The notes under the pieces are model-generated. The model did no database searches. It was given only the letters and a program-made list of their open reading frames with translations, and was not told the DNA's origin. Positions 34,295 to 41,634 of a stretch of 64,000 nucleotides of DNA are shown piece after piece. Source of the stretch: Cacconaster sp045599325 (lineage in GTDB: Bacteria; Bacteroidota; Bacteroidia; Bacteroidales; UBA932). The position numbers and the translations under genes are program-made. How positions within the stretch are numbered: position 1 is the stretch's first letter; each line of letters opens with the position of its first letter. Location: the NCBI GenBank assembly GCA_045599325.1, contig JAZRVT010000016.1:1-64000 (forward strand). Reading direction: 5' to 3'.

Positions 34295-35365
34295 TTATTT
34301 TATCCGGTTGTAGTGGCAGACGAGGAGCTTGCCGGTCTCGTCGTGGAGATGCATTCCGTTGCCCTTGCAGTACTTGAACATCTTGCAGTCCGCACAGATG
34401 CCCTGCTTCGCCCAGGAGCGGTCGCGGTACATCTCGAACCGTTCGTTCCATACCGTCCAGAAATCATCGCTGTAGATATTCCCCTGATAGAACTTCGACC
34501 GGATGCTCGGGCAGGCGGAAATCGAACCGTCTGAAAGGACCGAAGCCACGGTGACGCCAGCGTGGCAGTTGTAGAAAGAGTCGCGTACCTCACCCTCATA
34601 TTTGCCGAGGAAACCCTCGCAGGCGAAATTGAGGCTTATGCGTCCTTCCTCTCGCGTGCGCTTGATGAACTCCATCAGCTCCGTGAACTGCGCGTTGGTG
34701 ATCTGCAGTTCAGGAGTCTGCTTTGCCCGTCCGACAGGGAATATGGTGAAGATTCTCCAGGCCTTCACGCCAAGAGAGATGAGATACTCCTTGAACTGCT
34801 CCAGATACGGGAAGTTGCGCTGGTTCACGCAGGTCACGACATCGAAAATGAAACCTTTCTCCTCCACCATCATCTTGACGGCACGCTCAGCGCAGTCGAA
34901 TGCCAGATGGTTGCCGCGCATCCAGATGTGCTCGTCCCGGAAGCCGTCGAGGCTTACGGTGGCAGTGTGGATACCGCTTCTGAGAAGCGAGTCGAAGCGC
35001 CTGCGGTCCAGCAGGATGCCGTTGGTCACGATACCCCACGGGAATTCGCGGCGGTAGAGCTCAAGCCCCGCCTTCTCGAGGTCTTTCCTCATCAGAGGCT
35101 CGCCGCCTGTGAATATTATGAATGTCTTGTGGGTGTCAACGTGAGGGGTGATGGAGTCGATGGCCTTCATAAAGTCGGCGACAGGCATATCCTTCATCTC
35201 CGGGCTGACCTTGCAGTCGCTCCCGCAATGGAGGCAGGCTGCGTTGCAGCGCAGCGTGCACTCCCAGAAGATAGTCCTGAGAGGATGCTCTTCAACAAGC
35301 CTGTCGTGTATCTTGTCAAAAAGGTCAAGCTTGATGCGCTTGCCCAGACCCGGCTCGCGCGACAT
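34295..35365 (-). CDS. SPASM radical SAM enzyme of an rSAM/lipoprotein system (TIGR04133-like)
   Basis: The 356-residue protein has the radical SAM motif C40-x3-C44-x2-C47 (CNAACLHC), the FTGGEPLMRKDL segment, and a C-terminal SPASM-type region with many Cys residues (YNCHAGV, SACPSI, ICADCKMFKYC, LVCHY) for auxiliary Fe-S clusters. SPASM enzymes usually modify peptides or proteins. The gene directly follows the adjacent lipoprotein gene, an arrangement I recognise as the TIGR04133/TIGR04134 rSAM/lipoprotein pair of Bacteroidales. The substrate and reaction are not known. Confidence 0.85.
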   Translation of the reverse strand: MSREPGLGKRIKLDLFDKIHDRLVEEHPLRTIFWECTLRCNAACLHCGSDCKVSPEMKDMPVADFMKAIDSITPHVDTHKTFIIFTGGEPLMRKDLEKAGLELYRREFPWGIVTNGILLDRRRFDSLLRSGIHTATVSLDGFRDEHIWMRGNHLAFDCAERAVKMMVEEKGFIFDVVTCVNQRNFPYLEQFKEYLISLGVKAWRIFTIFPVGRAKQTPELQITNAQFTELMEFIKRTREEGRISLNFACEGFLGKYEGEVRDSFYNCHAGVTVASVLSDGSISACPSIRSKFYQGNIYSDDFWTVWNERFEMYRDRSWAKQGICADCKMFKYCKGNGMHLHDETGKLLVCHYNRIK

Positions 35366-35856
35366 TATTCCGATACTTTTTTGAGTTTGATGTCAGGAGC
35401 TGTCGCCTCGGCCTTGCCGGAATACCAGACGCTGCCCTTTCCGCCCTTGAACTCGACCTTCAGCGCCACACTGTCAGAAGCGAACTGTCCGCCGTGCTCC
35501 TCGCCGTCAATGTCCTCGGCCTTGATTCTCAGCTGATTGTTGGGGAAGTCATTGCCGATGTAATGGTAATTGCCCTCAGCGTCTGTTTTAAGATCGGTGA
35601 AGAAAGGAATGTATTCGTAGTCGTAGATCACGTTCTGATTGCTTGTCTGGACGTGTCCTATTTCAATTTTTATGTTCTCTATGCCTTTGCCGTTCTCGTC
35701 TACCACTTTCCCTTTGATGTCGTAGTCAGCGTTAGGACAGCCGTACATCGCACTGCCGATAGGGATGATGTCGCAGCTTGCGACGGCTCCGACGATGCCC
35801 AGAAGCAGCGCTCCGAGGCCGGTGCGTTTCCTGTTGAGGTTCTTCTTAGATTTCAT
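35365..35856 (-). CDS. Putative lipoprotein partner of the radical SAM enzyme (TIGR04134-like)
   Basis: The 163-residue protein starts at the ATG at 35856. An upstream TTG is less likely. A basic N-terminus precedes a hydrophobic stretch ending in lipobox AVASC, so C28 should be lipidated. The mature part has a beta-sandwich look, like carboxypeptidase-regulatory or CnaB-type domains (YDIKGKVVDENGKGIENIKIEIG, TDAEGNYHY). The stop overlaps the first base of the radical SAM gene. It is likely the partner or substrate, but no modified residue can be named. Confidence 0.8.
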   Translation of the reverse strand: MKSKKNLNRKRTGLGALLLGIVGAVASCDIIPIGSAMYGCPNADYDIKGKVVDENGKGIENIKIEIGHVQTSNQNVIYDYEYIPFFTDLKTDAEGNYHYIGNDFPNNQLRIKAEDIDGEEHGGQFASDSVALKVEFKGGKGSVWYSGKAEATAPDIKLKKVSE

Positions 35857-35943
35857 ACCAGACAAAAGTTTCTTTCTAAACGCGGCTCTGCGCGTTTTGT
35901 TTCGTCAAAGATGCAAAAAATAGCAGGAATGTTGCAGAAAATA

Positions 35944-36840
35944 TCAATGAATGTCGCGATAACTGTATTTTTCAGTTATTTCGCCGTTGTTCATTATCAG
36001 TATCAGCGGCATGCTGCCGTTGGTGATGGTGAGGAAATCCTCAGGTTCGATGAAATGGACTTCGTCGGGCCGGAATCCGGTTTCATTAAGGAATTCAGTG
36101 GTGTCGGTGTCTTCGCCTCGGCCGAACAGTATGACAGTCGTCATCTCGGGCCACTCCCCGCGTGCCCGCAGAGTGGCAATCTTCTTTGCCGACATCTTGC
36201 AGAACTCACAGCGGAGGCTGTAGAAGCAGACCATTTTTTCGCCCTCTGTGACCGATGGCGGGATTATGCCGCTTTCGATACGCTCTCTCAGCGCACTCTC
36301 ATTCAGCGATCCCTCGGTGTGCTCGCTGTATTTCCTGTAGTCCCAGTTGTCCGGAGGAGAGACGATGAAGACGAGCGCCAGGGAGCCTGCCGCTGCAAGC
36401 GCGCCCCAAAGCGGTTTCCATCTGATGCTGAACGGCCTGCAGCCGAAGGAAAGAAGCAGGATGGCCAGCAGCACTGCGTTCTTGACGAGCGACTGCTTCG
36501 GGTCCATCTCGACAAGGTCGCCGAAACAGTTGCAGTTTTCGCCGCTGCCCGTGGATACCAGTACGCCCAGGAAAACCGAGAAGCCTGCCAGCATCGCTGC
36601 GCTGCACCAGAATGCGGTTTCCGGCCAGAAGTTGGCCAGGAGCAGGATGCCGAGGAAATACTCCGCGGCTATGATGAGCCTTGCTGCCAGGAACGAGAAG
36701 CCCAGACTCAGGACCTTGAAGCTGAAGATGTATATCTCGAACGCATCTATGCTGATCAGCTTGGCGGTGGCTGAAAATAAAAAAAGTATTCCGAGCAGAG
36801 CCCGGAATACATATTTAAAGTTATGTGCGGATTTATCCAC
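35944..36840 (-). CDS. MauE/DoxX-like membrane protein fused to a thioredoxin-fold domain
   Basis: The 298-residue protein has an N-terminal DoxX/MauE-like part with four membrane spans (about 10-30, 48-70, 76-97, 118-134), and a fifth span near 146-161. A Cys pair C103-x-C105 occurs in NCNCFGD, like the CxCFG motif of MauE. The C-terminal domain outside the membrane (about 185-298) looks thioredoxin-like, with a C211-EF-C214 redox pair. Similar fusions occur in Bacteroidetes (BT_3928-like). It probably passes electrons to or from envelope thiols. It lies three bases from the Cys-rich lipoprotein gene. Confidence 0.75.
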   Translation of the reverse strand: MDKSAHNFKYVFRALLGILFLFSATAKLISIDAFEIYIFSFKVLSLGFSFLAARLIIAAEYFLGILLLANFWPETAFWCSAAMLAGFSVFLGVLVSTGSGENCNCFGDLVEMDPKQSLVKNAVLLAILLLSFGCRPFSIRWKPLWGALAAAGSLALVFIVSPPDNWDYRKYSEHTEGSLNESALRERIESGIIPPSVTEGEKMVCFYSLRCEFCKMSAKKIATLRARGEWPEMTTVILFGRGEDTDTTEFLNETGFRPDEVHFIEPEDFLTITNGSMPLILIMNNGEITEKYSYRDIH

Positions 36841-36843
36841 TTG

Positions 36844-37059
36844 CTAGAAGAGGATAGGAGTGCACTTTGACTCAGCGGTGATGCCTGCAACAGAGATTCT
36901 TCCGTTCTTGTCAGAGCATTTTTCACCGTCACCGAGTTCGACTGTTGATTCCCAGATAGTCTCACCGTTCAGTTTGGCTTTGCAGTCACATTTCTTTGAG
37001 CAGCTTGACATAGCGAAAACGCATACGAGAAGCACGAGGCCGAGGAGAACTTTTTTCAT
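36844..37059 (-). CDS. Small cysteine-rich lipoprotein
   Basis: The 71-residue precursor has a lipoprotein signal peptide ending in MSSC, with C20 as the lipid-bearing residue. The mature peptide of about 52 residues has four more Cys (C24, C26, C48, C66) and no recognised family. Two disulphides or an Fe-S or metal site are possible. It is the first gene of a cluster with a redox membrane protein and, after a gap of 87 bp, the rSAM/lipoprotein pair. It has one of the best promoters in the window. Confidence 0.75.
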   Translation of the reverse strand: MKKVLLGLVLLVCVFAMSSCSKKCDCKAKLNGETIWESTVELGDGEKCSDKNGRISVAGITAESKCTPILF

Positions 37060-37101
37060 TTGATTCTATTTTTTAATGGTTTAGTCATTCCGTTAACCTT
37101 A

Positions 37102-37133
37102 CAAAGGTATCACATTAAAAATAAAAAAACAAA
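37102..37133 (-). promoter_or_regulatory. Promoter of the Cys-rich lipoprotein cluster
   Basis: The minus strand reads TTTG (37130-37133), exactly 20 bases, then TACCTTTG (37102-37109). Both boxes match the Bacteroidetes consensus. The ATG is 42 bases further on. Confidence 0.8.
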
Positions 37134-37149
37134 TCACCTTGATATTTCA

Positions 37150-37157
37150 TATCTTTG
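37150..37157 (+). promoter_or_regulatory. -7 box of tRNA-Ser(CGA)
   Basis: TATCTTTG is a perfect match, 19 bases before the tRNA. Confidence 0.65.
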
Positions 37158-37176
37158 CAGAACTGTTGGATAGTGG

Positions 37177-37265
37177 GGAAGGATGGGCGAGTGGTCTAAA
37201 CCGGCGGTCTCGAAAACCGTTGTACGGTTCACTCCGTACCGGGGGTTCGAATCCCCCTCCTTCCG
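37177..37265 (+). tRNA. tRNA-Ser (anticodon CGA)
   Basis: The acceptor arms GGAAGGA and TCCTTCC pair, with discriminator G at 37265. The anticodon loop CTCGAAA gives CGA, reading UCG. A long variable arm (GTACGG...CCGTAC) and the T-arm GGGGGTTCGAATCCCCC confirm a class II serine tRNA of 89 nt. CCA is not encoded. Confidence 0.96.
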
Positions 37266-37272
37266 CCGACAA

Positions 37273-37400
37273 GCATTGATGACGGCCTGGGAAACCAGGC
37301 CGTTTTCTATGTGCTGCGGCCGTCTCGTAAGCTAGCTTACAGAGCGGCCCGCAGCACATAGAAAATCGCCCGGCGGCTCCGCCGCGGGCGTCATCAATGC
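37273..37400. repeat. Nested palindrome downstream of tRNA-Ser
   Basis: GCATTGATGACG (37273-37284) is perfectly repeated in inverse at 37389-37400. Inside lie a terminator-like hairpin, 20-base inverted arms (37303-37322 and 37345-37365, one extra C), a perfect 14-base palindrome GTAAGCTAGCTTAC at their centre, and a GGCGG/CCGCC hairpin. The GGCGGCTCCGCCGC hairpin recurs at 37467-37480. No gene was found from 37266 to 37479. Confidence 0.8.
37282..37307 (+). terminator. Terminator of tRNA-Ser(CGA)
   Basis: CGGCCTGG and CCAGGCCG pair around a GAAA loop and are followed by TTTTC, 17 bases after the tRNA. Confidence 0.8.
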
Positions 37401-37479
37401 GTCAGTCAGGCACGCCCCGCCGCAGGCGGTCAGGGGAACATGCGAACGCAGTGAGCATAATCCCCGGCGGCTCCGCCGC

Positions 37480-38262
37480 CTAAAACAAATCTGGGCGGTT
37501 CGTGATCACAGCGTCAGCCCCGTCAATGAATTTCTTCGGGTCATTGACAGTCCAGATGCGGACAGCCTTGCCGTGCTCGTGGCATTTGCGGATGAAGCGC
37601 CTCCCGATGAGCGCGCCCATAGGGTTGATGGCGTTGACATAATCGTATTTCCTGAAAGAGAACCTGCGGATGCCGCCGTCGAAGCAGAGACCGAAAGGCA
37701 GGCGGCAGAAGATGAGCTTCTCCACCCTCATGGAAGGGTCGAGCTCGTGGACCTTCTCTATGACAGAGTCGTTGAACGACTGCAGAATCACATTGTCGTG
37801 CATCCCGAAGGCGTTTACGGCGTCGAGAGTCTTCCGCTCGATGTCAGGATACTGCCCGCGGCGCGTCTTCTTTATTTCGATAAGGATGCCGCAGCGTCCG
37901 CCGACAGCGGCGAGCACCTCCTCGAACGACGGCACGCACTCATCAGTCACAGCGCCGGTCTCCCTGTCAAGGATACGGGCAGCGGCAACCTGCTCGTAAG
38001 TCATCTCCTCGATGCGCCCTTTGGTGTCAGTGGTCCTGTCAAGAGTCTCGTCGTGGCAGACCACAAGCCTGCCGTCAGAGGTAAGGTGGAGGTCCAACTC
38101 GACCATATCCGCCCCGGCTGCGATTCCGTTTTCAAAAGCTGAGATCGAGTTCTCGTTGCCTATGAGGGCGCCGCCCCTGTGGGCGATGACCATCGGCGCC
38201 TCCTGTGCGATGCAGGACAATGCCGGCAGCAGGACTGCGAAAAGAAGAAGAGCCTTTTTCAT
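37480..38262 (-). CDS. Secreted glycerophosphodiester phosphodiesterase
   Basis: The 260-residue protein has a signal peptide (MKKALLLFAVLLPALSCIAQE; LSC could be a weak lipobox). The GDPD TIM barrel follows, with AHRGG and NSISAFENGIAAGADMVELDLHLTSDG holding the catalytic His/Arg and metal-binding Glu/Asp residues, and VCHDETLDRTT with the second His. It cleaves glycerophosphodiesters to glycerol-3-phosphate and an alcohol. It lies one base after a lysoplasmalogenase gene, whose product it could use. Confidence 0.9.
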   Translation of the reverse strand: MKKALLLFAVLLPALSCIAQEAPMVIAHRGGALIGNENSISAFENGIAAGADMVELDLHLTSDGRLVVCHDETLDRTTDTKGRIEEMTYEQVAAARILDRETGAVTDECVPSFEEVLAAVGGRCGILIEIKKTRRGQYPDIERKTLDAVNAFGMHDNVILQSFNDSVIEKVHELDPSMRVEKLIFCRLPFGLCFDGGIRRFSFRKYDYVNAINPMGALIGRRFIRKCHEHGKAVRIWTVNDPKKFIDGADAVITNRPDLF

Positions 38263-38263
38263 A

Positions 38264-38935
38264 TCACGATTTCTTGATAAGGTCCAGATTGATGAAGAGC
38301 AATGCCACGAAGTAGGTGGCCATCACCATCAGATGCCTGTGAGGGAACTGTATGACGAATTCATATAGTGCGATCAGGCTGTCGGAGATTGCAAAGAAAG
38401 CGGCTCCGACGGCATACATCCAGCAGTTAGTCCTGTTCTGTGCCACTGCGAAGAGGGCCATGCAGACGATGACGCACATATAGAAGGCTACTGCCGCCTT
38501 GAAGACGGTGCTGTCGATGGAAAGGAAGAGGACAGTGGCCATTGCGACAGCGAATGCCAGAATTGCAACCTGCGCGGCGATTTTCCAGATTCTCAGACTG
38601 CTGGACTTGGGCAGCCTGTACCTGTTGAAGAATACTATGTATAGAATATGGGCAACGGCGAAGAAGGCTATCTGGACCAGAAAGGCATTGTCTCCGAAAA
38701 GAATCTTGGCTTCACCCGCGATGTCGCCGAGGAGGCAGAATATGAGGGCCCATACTGTGATTCTCAGCTCCTCGCGCCGCTGCAGAGCCAGCGCTGCGAT
38801 AAGAATCGCTACCGGGATGGCCTTGATGATGGCCTGAAGCAGCGGAGAATAGTTCAAGGAAACCAGATACAGGGCCGCCGTGACAATGTATGCCGGAATT
38901 ACTGCTTTGGATGAGATTATCTTTTCCGTTTGCAT
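38264..38935 (-). CDS. YhhN-family lysoplasmalogenase
   Basis: The 223-residue protein has about eight membrane spans and the YhhN/TMEM86 signature Asp residues in CLLGDIAGE and FAISDSLIALYEF. Family enzymes cleave the vinyl-ether bond of lysoplasmalogen to give a fatty aldehyde and glycerophospho-ethanolamine or -choline. The start ATG at 38935 is followed by a basic N-terminus before the first span. It forms a two-gene operon with the glycerophosphodiesterase. Plasmalogens are known in some anaerobes, so the activity is plausible, but the substrate is not proven. Confidence 0.8.
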   Translation of the reverse strand: MQTEKIISSKAVIPAYIVTAALYLVSLNYSPLLQAIIKAIPVAILIAALALQRREELRITVWALIFCLLGDIAGEAKILFGDNAFLVQIAFFAVAHILYIVFFNRYRLPKSSSLRIWKIAAQVAILAFAVAMATVLFLSIDSTVFKAAVAFYMCVIVCMALFAVAQNRTNCWMYAVGAAFFAISDSLIALYEFVIQFPHRHLMVMATYFVALLFINLDLIKKS

Positions 38936-38961
38936 AAAGTCTGAACTTTTTTATATCTTTG
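38929..38961 (+). promoter_or_regulatory. Promoter of tRNA-Ser(GGA)
   Basis: TTTG (38929-38932), 21 bases, then TATCTTTG (38954-38961); the tRNA begins 11 bases later. It overlaps the start of the divergent lysoplasmalogenase gene. Confidence 0.75.
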
Positions 38962-38972
38962 CCGTCTCAAAA

Positions 38973-39060
38973 GGAGAGATGCTCGAGTGGCTTAAGAGGC
39001 ACGCCTGGAAAGCGTGTATACCCCAAAAGGGTATCTCGGGTTCGAATCCCGATCTCTCCG
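38973..39060 (+). tRNA. tRNA-Ser (anticodon GGA)
   Basis: GGAGAGA pairs with TCTCTCC, discriminator G at 39060. The anticodon loop CTGGAAA in the CACGC/GCGTG stem gives GGA, reading UCC and UCU. The long variable arm (TATACCCC...GGGTATC) and T-arm CGGGTTCGAATCCCG confirm a class II tRNA of 88 nt. CCA is not encoded. Confidence 0.96.
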
Positions 39061-39084
39061 CATTTTTCAAAATCAATTCCCCTT

Positions 39085-40314
39085 TCATTTATTGAGATAT
39101 GTAACCCTCTCTGCCAGAGTGGGATGTGAATATTCTGCGAATACCACCGCAGGATGCGGCGTAAGGTTGCTGAGACTCTTTGCGCTCATCTTCTTCAGCG
39201 CCGAGCTCTCTGCCGGACCGAGACCGTGGCTTACAGCAAAAGCATCGGCCTGCCGTTCGTGGCGGCGGGAGATGATGTTGGAGCAGATGTCCAGCAGAAT
39301 GTTCATAGGAGTGTAGATCAGCGAGAAGACAGCCAGGTTGACGTGGAACGACGCCTCGCTGCAGCCGGCTGCGGCGGCCATCTCGCGGCTTCCGATGACA
39401 AGGCTCAGCAGGTATAGCATCACAAGGTTGGTGGCGAAGCCCAGGAGCATCGACCTTACGATGTGGCCGCGCTTGTAGTGGCCGATCTCGTGGGCGAGAA
39501 CCGCCACTGTCTCCTCTGTGGTGAGCTGCTCGATGAGCGTGTCATAGAGGACTACTCTCTTGCGTCGGCCGAATCCCGTGAAATATGCGTTTGCGTGGGT
39601 GCTCCTCTTGGAGGAGTCCATCACGAAGATTCCATTCAGTGCAAAGTCCGCCCTGCAGGCGAAGGCCTCGATGGCTGACCGCAGCTCTCCTTCAGGCAGA
39701 GGGGTCTGCCTGTTGAACAGCGGCACGATCAGCTGCGAATAGAAATACTGGACGAAGAGCGAGAAGAAGCTCATCGCAATCCAGGCGTAAAGCCAGAACC
39801 ACTTCGGGGAGAGGGTGTAGATCCAGGTGCAGAGCGCCAGCACGGCGCCTGATATGACAATGTTGACCGCGAGCCCCTTGAAGAGGTCCGCGATGAATGT
39901 CTTCCCGGTCGTGCGGTTGAATCCGAAACGCTGCTCGATGACGAAAGTGGAATATGTGTCGAAAGGGATGGAGATCAGCCAGGAGACAATAAAGAATATG
40001 CCCCAGAAAATGAGACACTGTATTATAGGGGACGAACTGGCGCTGCGCGCTGCGGTGTCGAAGGCAGCGAAGCCGCCGAATGCGAAGAGACACAGTGTGA
40101 CTGCAGTCCCTGTCGCAGAAGAGACCAGTCCGAAACGGCGTTTTGTGGAGGAGTAGGACTGCTGCTTCGCATACTTCCCGCTGTCGTAGAGCCCTTCGAG
40201 GACTGCAGGGACCGGCAGCCGGGAGGCTTTGGCATTGAGCGCAGTCAGGATGCTGCTGTAGATGAACTCAGCAGCGACAACCGCAATGACGCCCCAGAAG
40301 AGCAATGTCTCCAT
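39085..40314 (-). CDS. M48-family CAAX prenyl protease-like metalloprotease (Ste24 type)
   Basis: From the ATG at 40314 the protein has 409 residues and several membrane spans, as in Ste24. It has the zinc motif HEIGHYKRGH, the third ligand in RRHERQADAFA, FVIEQRFGFNRTT in the N-terminal half, and a C-terminal HPTLAERV. Such integral proteases act in membrane protein quality control in bacteria, where prenylated substrates are not expected. An upstream extension in the same frame has poor composition and would overlap the preceding gene. It lies 11 bp after an uncharacterised gene, probably in one operon. Confidence 0.88.
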   Translation of the reverse strand: METLLFWGVIAVVAAEFIYSSILTALNAKASRLPVPAVLEGLYDSGKYAKQQSYSSTKRRFGLVSSATGTAVTLCLFAFGGFAAFDTAARSASSSPIIQCLIFWGIFFIVSWLISIPFDTYSTFVIEQRFGFNRTTGKTFIADLFKGLAVNIVISGAVLALCTWIYTLSPKWFWLYAWIAMSFFSLFVQYFYSQLIVPLFNRQTPLPEGELRSAIEAFACRADFALNGIFVMDSSKRSTHANAYFTGFGRRKRVVLYDTLIEQLTTEETVAVLAHEIGHYKRGHIVRSMLLGFATNLVMLYLLSLVIGSREMAAAAGCSEASFHVNLAVFSLIYTPMNILLDICSNIISRRHERQADAFAVSHGLGPAESSALKKMSAKSLSNLTPHPAVVFAEYSHPTLAERVTYLNK

Positions 40315-40325
40315 TGTTCCTGAGT

Positions 40326-40772
40326 TTATGCGGATACTCTCAGTTTCGCTTCGATCAGCTTGACGGTCTCGACCAGCTTGTCGTCGTCGCAGGCCATTAT
40401 GCTCATTATGCAGAGCACACCTTTCTTCACCTCTATGGCCATCACGCGGATAGGGGAGTCGTCCTCGCTGAGCCCCTCGAATCCGTAAGCCTTCTTTCCG
40501 TTGAAAGGCCATTCGGTGACAGGGTCCAGATCTTCCGGATCATCCTCGTCGAATCCGATCATATCGACATAGTTCGCATAGGCCTGGTCGGCGGCTGAAG
40601 AGTCCTCCGGCATCGGACCGACATAGATGTCGGCCATTGCAATCATTGTCTGCTTCTTGTCGTCGGGCAGCTGGCACTCGAGGTGAGTGATGACGCTTCC
40701 GTCCTCGTCTTTCTGAATGTCGCTCGAGGAAATCCATCCCTGTGGGAGCGGCAGTTGGATCTTGTAAGGCAT
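40326..40772 (-). CDS. Uncharacterised acidic protein next to the M48 protease
   Basis: I do not recognise this 148-residue protein. It begins MPYKIQLPLPQGWISSS and alternates strands and short helices with many Asp/Glu residues (IGFDEDDPEDLDP near 73-85). It has no signal peptide, membrane span or catalytic motif. It is preceded by a perfect -7 box and followed within 11 bp by the M48 protease gene. Cytosolic location and a structural or binding role are the most that can be suggested. Confidence 0.65.
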   Translation of the reverse strand: MPYKIQLPLPQGWISSSDIQKDEDGSVITHLECQLPDDKKQTMIAMADIYVGPMPEDSSAADQAYANYVDMIGFDEDDPEDLDPVTEWPFNGKKAYGFEGLSEDDSPIRVMAIEVKKGVLCIMSIMACDDDKLVETVKLIEAKLRVSA

Positions 40773-40793
40773 AAGTCAGTTCAGGTAGTTGAA

Positions 40794-40801
40794 CAAAGTT
40801 A
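40794..40801 (-). promoter_or_regulatory. -7 box for the 148-residue protein and M48 protease
   Basis: The minus strand reads TAACTTTG, a perfect match, 21 bases before the ATG at 40772. Confidence 0.6.
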
Positions 40802-40867
40802 GCCAATTTGGTTCATACAAGGAAATCCTGTGATTGCCAGAATGTAGGAAATGATTATACTTTTTAT

Positions 40868-40875
40868 TATTTTTG
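40868..40875 (+). promoter_or_regulatory. -7 box directly before the MBL-fold lipoprotein gene
   Basis: TATTTTTG ends five bases before the ATG at 40881. It lies inside the longer open frame, ruling out the ATG at 40851 and implying a nearly leaderless mRNA. Confidence 0.65.
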
Positions 40876-40880
40876 TGAAT

Positions 40881-41624
40881 ATGAAACAACTTTGGACATT
40901 CTTTTACGTTTTAATTATCCTGTTCCTTATGAATTCGTGCAACTGTAAAGATTCCGCGACTGAAATTTTCGTCACGCCTGCCGGCGAGCAGCTCTCTGTA
41001 ACCACTGTCTGCCACGGCTCCGTCGCCCTCTCATACCGGGGTTTCGAGATATTTGTCGACCCAGTAGGCAAGAACGGTGACAAGGAGGTCGACTGGTCGG
41101 AGTTCCCGAAGGCCGACCTCATCCTAATAACCCACGACCACTATGACCACCTCGACGAGGAGGCCGTGGATTTTCTCTGCAAGGAGGAGGAGACCCGCGT
41201 CATCGCCAATCCTGACGGCTTCGAGAAACTCGGCTGGGGCGAGGCCATCGAGAACGGCGGCGTCACAGATATCAATGAGCACATCTCCCTCGAGGCTGTG
41301 CCGGCATACAATATAACCGAAGGGCACACCCAGTTCCACCCGAAGGGGAGGGACAACGGCTATGTGCTCGACTTCGACGGCTTCAAGGTCTATGTTTCGG
41401 GCGACACGGAAGATATCGTGGAGCTCGCTGACCGCAAGGGGGTGAATGTCGCCCTGCTTTCTGTCAACCAGCCTTATACTATGACTCCCGAGCAGTGCGC
41501 GCGCGCCGCTGCTGCGATAGAACCGGAGGTTCTCATCCCGTATCATCTCGGCGACACTGATTTCGATGCTCTCGGCAAGGCCCTCGAAGGCTTTGACACG
41601 AGGCTCCACGAAGAGGCAAGATAA
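40881..41624 (+). CDS. Metallo-beta-lactamase-fold lipoprotein (UlaG/RomA-like hydrolase)
   Basis: The chosen start gives 247 residues beginning MKQLWTFFYVLIILFLMNSC, a lipoprotein signal with C20 as the lipidated Cys. Metal ligands are H85, H87, D89 and H90 (THDHYDHLD), with further ligands in VSGDTED and PYHLGDTDF. Family members are hydrolases with varied substrates such as lactones, phosphodiesters or acyl-phospholipids. The substrate here is unknown. Downstream genes on the same strand follow with small gaps (10 bp to the threonine aldolase). Confidence 0.8.
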   Translation: MKQLWTFFYVLIILFLMNSCNCKDSATEIFVTPAGEQLSVTTVCHGSVALSYRGFEIFVDPVGKNGDKEVDWSEFPKADLILITHDHYDHLDEEAVDFLCKEEETRVIANPDGFEKLGWGEAIENGGVTDINEHISLEAVPAYNITEGHTQFHPKGRDNGYVLDFDGFKVYVSGDTEDIVELADRKGVNVALLSVNQPYTMTPEQCARAAAAIEPEVLIPYHLGDTDFDALGKALEGFDTRLHEEAR

Positions 41625-41634
41625 TTTTGGAAAT

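Noticed and set aside
35494..36774. 426-codon plus-strand frame spanning two minus-strand genes and their gap
   Set aside because: It runs through the MauE-thioredoxin and lipoprotein genes, which have signal peptides, membrane spans and a shared operon; the plus frame has no domain.
37177..39060. Integrated element at the two tRNA-Ser genes
   Set aside because: No integrase, phage or mobilisation gene and no duplicated tRNA end were found; the genes between are ordinary lipid enzymes.
40851..40880. Upstream ATG for the MBL-fold lipoprotein
   Set aside because: The -7 box TATTTTTG lies inside this extension, and the lipoprotein signal begins cleanly at 40881.
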